From PALSA-505 sp036267135 (GTDB lineage: Bacteria > Actinomycetota > Actinomycetes > Streptosporangiales > Streptosporangiaceae), in contig DATAWQ010000054.1 of the NCBI GenBank assembly GCA_036267135.1, forward strand, positions 1-64,000: a DNA stretch of 64,000 nt, given 5' to 3'. A program made the position numbers and the translations under genes. The notes under the pieces are model-generated. The model was not told where the DNA came from and ran no database searches. It saw only the letters and a list, made by a program, of their open reading frames with translations. This document shows, piece after piece, positions 61,036 through 64,000 of this stretch (the first letter of the stretch is position 1; each line of letters opens with the position of its first letter).

Positions 61036-61670
61036 GTGATGGAAGATCTCGACGCGCCTGACGCTACCTTCGGCTGCCCTGACCTGACTATCTTCACCCG
61101 GTTGGACGAGCTTGGGTTGGTCGTGATCGGGCACCCATCCCGAAGAGCTGCCGGCCGAGGTCCTGGACGACGCGGCTCCCGTGCCAGAGCTGACCCCGTC
61201 CATCGTTGAGCGGCTGATGGAGATCATCGAACTCCAGGCTGGCCAAGCCTCCGAGCCCTACGACCACTGGTCGTACGCCTGGCGGATCGCCACCGGTCAG
61301 GAATCGGCTGTCGCCGGGCTCTGGGGGTATTCCTCCGTGGTGTCGGCCTTGGTCGAGCGCCCGCGGCTCGTGTGTGCCGACGTCCCACCACCACGAGAGG
61401 CACCGGACATGGTCCATGCCGATCTCAACCCGAGCAATGTCCTGGTCCGTGACGGAGCGGTGGTGGCGGTCGTGGCACACCTTCTCCGATCCGCTGGACG
61501 GTGTCCGAAGGCGGCTGTGGACGAGAATCCGCGTCGTGGTCGGCTGGGAGGGGGCGGCGGTGCTCGCAGCGGCACAGAACTCGAAACCGGCGGCTTCCAT
61601 CTCAGCTACACCCTGGAATGCGATGAGCCACTTACGCGCATTACTCCAATGGGTTAAGCAGCGAACTAAT
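61036..61670 (+). pseudogene. Gene debris: possible ISL3-type transposase start and phosphotransferase pieces
   Basis: DATFGCPDLTIFTRLDELGL (about 61060-61120) resembles the start of ISL3-type transposases, then the frame is lost. Further on, DMVHADLNPSNVLVRDGAVVAVV (61408-61473) is the catalytic-loop region of an aminoglycoside/choline-kinase-like phosphotransferase. In another frame, RRLWTRIRVVVGWEGAAVLAAAQ (61510-61578) is its C-terminal helix. No complete gene can be built from these parts. Confidence 0.5.
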
Positions 61671-61972
61671 TAGCCGTTAACGGGGTCGCCCACCATCAGC
61701 CCGATCAGCGAGATCTGCTGAGCCGCGCCCTTGAAAGTCGCGCACGTGACGTTAACGGTGGGAGACTCGAGGATGAGGCTGTAGGTCTGGAGGGTAACGA
61801 CCTCCGGATTCGGGTCGCCGCTGAGCCGGATGTCGACTTGATCCAGGAGCATCGTGCTGTCAGGCGTAACGACAGTGAGCTTGACAGTGGCGTCCTGGCC
61901 GTCGGGGTCATGGGCTGGATGAGATTCGCCTGCACCGATAACTGCTATGCCAAATCCTATCGGGTAGCGCAT
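61670..61972 (-). CDS. Hypothetical 100-residue protein
   Basis: From the ATG at 61970-61972 (weak ribosome site). Beta-rich pattern: VKLTVVTPDSTMLLDQVDIRL, PEVVTLQTYSLILESPTVNVTC, QQISLIGLMVGD. Codon use is less GC-rich than neighbours, which suggests foreign origin. I recognise no family. Starts further upstream in the same frame are possible, since the frame stays open across the start of the methyltransferase. Confidence 0.45.
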   Translation of the reverse strand: MRYPIGFGIAVIGAGESHPAHDPDGQDATVKLTVVTPDSTMLLDQVDIRLSGDPNPEVVTLQTYSLILESPTVNVTCATFKGAAQQISLIGLMVGDPVNG

Positions 61973-62071
61973 CGGCGACAAAGCGGTAAATTGGGTGGAT
62001 CGGCTAAAGCGGCATTCCGCTTTGGGACTGACCACGCAAGCGCTGCCTGACGTGGCGCTGGAGGGGGCTGG

Positions 62072-63028
62072 ATGGGCGAGGTCGATCCTGACGTTAGGGC
62101 GCAGGGATTTGCGGCCGAGGCGATTGGGGCGGGCGATCCGACCGGGTGGTTCGAGCGGCTGTACGCCGGGGCCGAGGTTGGCGAGGAGGTCGTGCCGTGG
62201 GACCGCGGGTCGCCGCACCGGTTCCTGGTGCAGTGGGCGGCGGCCCGGCGGCTGAGCGGCGGGGGCCGGCGGGCGCTCGTGGTGGGCTGCGGTCTGGGTG
62301 ACGATGCCGAGTACGTCGCGGGGCGCGGCTTCGACACGGTGGCCTTCGACATTTCGGCCAGCGCCATCCGGGCGGCTCAGCGCCGCTATCCGGACAGTGC
62401 CGTGCACTTTGTCACCGCGGATCTGCTCGATCCGCCGGCCGAGTGGGAGCGTGCGTTCGGCCTGGTGGTGGAGAACATGACGCTGCAGGCGCTGCCCGAC
62501 CCGCCCCGGGCCACCGCGATCGCCAACGTGGGGCGGCCGGTGGCACCGGGCGGCACGCTGTTCGTGCACGCCCGGTCCCGCGAGCAGGGTGACCCGGACG
62601 ACGGGCCGCCGTGGGCTCTGACGCGGGCCGAGATCGAGGCCGTCGCCGCCAGTGGGCTGGACGTGGTGCGGATCGAGGACGCCCGCGAGCCGGGGGCGCG
62701 CCGGTGGCTGGCCGAGTTCCGGCGTCCCGGGGGCAGAAGCAGGGATGCACGCCGACGTGAACCAGCGTCCCGCCGGGCAGCTCCGGCTTCGGGTGCGGCA
62801 CCGGGAGCTGGCCTCGGCGTGGTTCGACTACCTGCTGTGCTCGACCGCCGAACTGGAGCAGCTTGTGGCCGGGACCGGCCGGCGGCTGGCGGACGTGCGA
62901 TCCGAGGGTGGGAGCTACCTGGCCAAGCTCGTCAAGCGCTGAGCTGGGTGGCTGGCCCGCTGGCGGGCTGGTGCGCCGGGGGCGGCGGTGTTCCGGGGCT
63001 CGGCGGTGGTTTGGGAACCGTTCAGTAA
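62072..63028 (+). CDS. Class I SAM-dependent methyltransferase with aberrant C-terminus
   Basis: 318 codons, ATG with GGAGGGGG ahead. SAM-binding motif ALVVGCGLGDDAEYVAGRGF, then FDTVAFDISASAIRAAQRRYPDSAVHFVTADLLD and APGGTLFVHARSRE, similar to thiopurine-methyltransferase-like enzymes (TehB/TPMT type). The family-like part ends near WLAEFRRPGG (about 62730). The remaining ~95 codons are Arg/Ala-rich and lie over another reading frame with better protein character, so the natural stop was probably lost. Substrate unknown. Confidence 0.75.
   Translation: MGEVDPDVRAQGFAAEAIGAGDPTGWFERLYAGAEVGEEVVPWDRGSPHRFLVQWAAARRLSGGGRRALVVGCGLGDDAEYVAGRGFDTVAFDISASAIRAAQRRYPDSAVHFVTADLLDPPAEWERAFGLVVENMTLQALPDPPRATAIANVGRPVAPGGTLFVHARSREQGDPDDGPPWALTRAEIEAVAASGLDVVRIEDAREPGARRWLAEFRRPGGRSRDARRREPASRRAAPASGAAPGAGLGVVRLPAVLDRRTGAACGRDRPAAGGRAIRGWELPGQARQALSWVAGPLAGWCAGGGGVPGLGGGLGTVQ
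62745..62942 (+). pseudogene. C-terminal fragment of a second methyltransferase-like protein
   Basis: 65 codons in the +1 frame relative to the preceding gene. RLRVRHRELASAWFDYLLCS, TAELEQLVAGTGRRLADVRS and SYLAKLVKR resemble the end of SAM methyltransferases (substrate-lid and last strand). It reads through to a stop at 62942. Probably the tail of a different gene joined by deletion. Confidence 0.45.
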
Positions 63029-63031
63029 AGC
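63017..63031. repeat. Partial copy of the dispersed GTTCA repeat
   Basis: ACCGTTCAGTAAAGC matches the outer half of the 53900 copy read in reverse (ACCGTTCA, then TTCAGTAAAGC) with four bases deleted. Confidence 0.45.
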
Positions 63032-63048
63032 ATTGTCGTTTTGTGGCG

Positions 63049-64000
63049 TTACTGACCGCCGGGCGCTAGCTCCCAATCGGTGCCGTCGACGCCGTCGCGA
63101 AGTTGCAGGCCGGCCGCGGCGAGCGCGTCGCGGATGACGTCGGCGGCCTGGTAACTGCCGTCGTCGCGGAGCGTGCCGCGCAGGGTGATCAGGCGGTCCA
63201 CGGCGGGGGCGAGGCGTTCACGGGGGTCGCCGAGGCCGTCCTGGGCGGCGCGGCCGAGCCGGGTGATCAGGGTGCGCAGGACGGCGCGGGCCTGCTCGGT
63301 GCCCTGGTCCTCTTCGGTGTCGGCGGCCCAGTCGTGGATCGCGGCGTCGAGGTCGAGGACGGCCGCGACCATCGCGGCCGCGTCCTGGTCGCGTTCGGCC
63401 GCGTCGAAGCGGCGCTGTGCGGACTCGGTGAGGTCGGTCAGGGTGTCCGGTGCGGGTGGCGGCTCGGTGCTCGGGGCCGGCCGGGACGGGGTGTTCGGGG
63501 TGGCCGGGGCGCCGCGGCTGACCAGGGCCTGGAGTTCGGCGAGCGGGATCGCGGTGCCGGCCGGGAGCATCGTGCTGGCGCCCCGGCGGCGGACGGTGAG
63601 GCCGCCGTGGCCGGATACCTCGACGGCGCCGGCCAGCAGGTCGAACACGGCCACCGTGTGCTCGTCGATGCCGAGCACGGCGGCGTCGGCGGGCAGCTCG
63701 CGTTCGAGCTGGCAGAGCCTGCGCTCGCCCAGGTAGCAGTACCTGGTGTCGTAGTTACGGCCCTCGGCGTTGTCGTAGTGCGGGATCACCGCGACGTTGA
63801 GGCCCAGGGCGGACATCAGGTCCAGGCCGGCCACCCAGTGCGGCGGCGCGCCGACCTTGTAGATCTCGTAGACCGGGACCGCGGCCAGGCCGATCGTGAC
63901 CGCGGCGGCGGACGCGAGCACGGTCACGCCCCGGCCGGCCAGCAGCCGGTCGCGCAGCGCGGCGGCGACGGGGCCGTCCCGCCACTGCGCCAGGGCGTAC
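63049..64000 (-). CDS. Partial hypothetical protein with glutamine-amidotransferase/peptidase-E-like fold
   Basis: The stop is at 63049-63051; the start lies beyond the right edge. The readable part begins YALAQWRDGPVAAALRDRLL, then VTVLASAAAVTIGLAAVPVYEIYKVG, PHYDNAEGRNYDTRYCYLGE and LPADAAVLGIDEHTVAVFDL, the peptidase-E/cyanophycinase-like class I glutamine-amidotransferase fold. A Pro-rich linker follows, and the C-terminal ~90 residues (LRGTLRDDGSYQAADVIRDALAAAGLQLRDG) resemble the DALR-like tail of cysteinyl-tRNA synthetase. Function unknown; the fusion of the two parts is typical of an uncharacterised actinomycete family. Confidence 0.7.
   Translation of the reverse strand, partial: YALAQWRDGPVAAALRDRLLAGRGVTVLASAAAVTIGLAAVPVYEIYKVGAPPHWVAGLDLMSALGLNVAVIPHYDNAEGRNYDTRYCYLGERRLCQLERELPADAAVLGIDEHTVAVFDLLAGAVEVSGHGGLTVRRRGASTMLPAGTAIPLAELQALVSRGAPATPNTPSRPAPSTEPPPAPDTLTDLTESAQRRFDAAERDQDAAAMVAAVLDLDAAIHDWAADTEEDQGTEQARAVLRTLITRLGRAAQDGLGDPRERLAPAVDRLITLRGTLRDDGSYQAADVIRDALAAAGLQLRDGVDGTDWELAPGGQ

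Noticed and set aside
1..64000. tRNA or rRNA genes
   Set aside because: No CCA-type cloverleaf or conserved rRNA core was noticed on either strand; a tRNAscan run would settle it.

Overview
The window is high-GC DNA (roughly 70 percent, strong G/C at third codon positions). GTG starts, GGAGG-type ribosome sites, a WhiB-family regulator, DUF3349, TIGR03086 and DrrAB-type proteins, and many ATGA gene overlaps all point to a soil actinomycete. Streptosporangiales or a related order is my guess, because I cannot run a search. I see no rRNA, tRNA, CRISPR array or intact insertion sequence.

Left flank (1-5.3 kb): a Phd-type antitoxin with a candidate palindromic operator is followed by a Fic toxin that carries a frameshift. 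Next come an MmcQ/YjbR protein, fragments of an epimerase and of a HicA toxin, a RibD-type reductase, an AraC regulator and an alpha/beta hydrolase that has lost its nucleophile segment. This stretch looks like decaying accessory DNA.

Conflict-type operon (5.3-10.4 kb): three tightly spaced genes encode an Arg/Ala-rich helical protein with a TPR-like tail, a 1121-residue protein ending in a CHAT caspase-like protease domain with His and Cys in place, and a 129-residue protein resembling the small constant component (EACC1) of actinobacterial conflict systems. This is the best candidate for a poorly described system. It is followed by a LiaF-like gene with a damaged 5' end, a DoxX protein, a solitary MT-A70 adenine methyltransferase and a small HTH protein.

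Arabinose locus (12.9-20.2 kb): a LacI-family regulator, ribulokinase (araB), ribulose-5-phosphate epimerase (araD), an arabinose isomerase-family protein (araA-like) and a DUF318-type permease. Related TGTTA-N4-TAACA-like operators lie before the regulator and at the start of araB. The araB-araD gap is packed with repeats.

Housekeeping and regulation (20.4-37.6 kb): a two-component NarL-type pair with an 18-bp palindrome upstream, the helicase Lhr, an ArsR-MFS-small-ORF operon, a DrrAB-type ABC exporter divergent from a TetR gene, a LURP-one-like protein, an RDD protein, panB, and a whiB7-like operon flanked by two small genes and a shortened LuxR-type ATPase.

Secretome and transport (37.8-59.1 kb): a secreted GH3 glycosidase, a sedolisin with an IPT/TIG domain, a phosphate transporter with a PHO-box-like triple repeat upstream, a pentapeptide protein, a VOC-AraC pair, a repeat-rich secreted protein, a regulator, a giant propeller-sedolisin fusion, an ECF sigma factor coupled to a TIGR03086 protein, and a subtilisin-like protein without a recognisable catalytic-His motif. 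Several acid-type peptidases in a row suggest extracellular protein scavenging.

Right flank (59.1-64 kb): a mosaic of broken genes (a membrane-anchored protein interrupted by a glyoxalase fragment, phosphotransferase and possible transposase debris) around an intact metallo-beta-lactamase-fold hydrolase and a methyltransferase. The window ends inside a gene that reads leftward. Two dispersed intergenic repeat families occur across the window.
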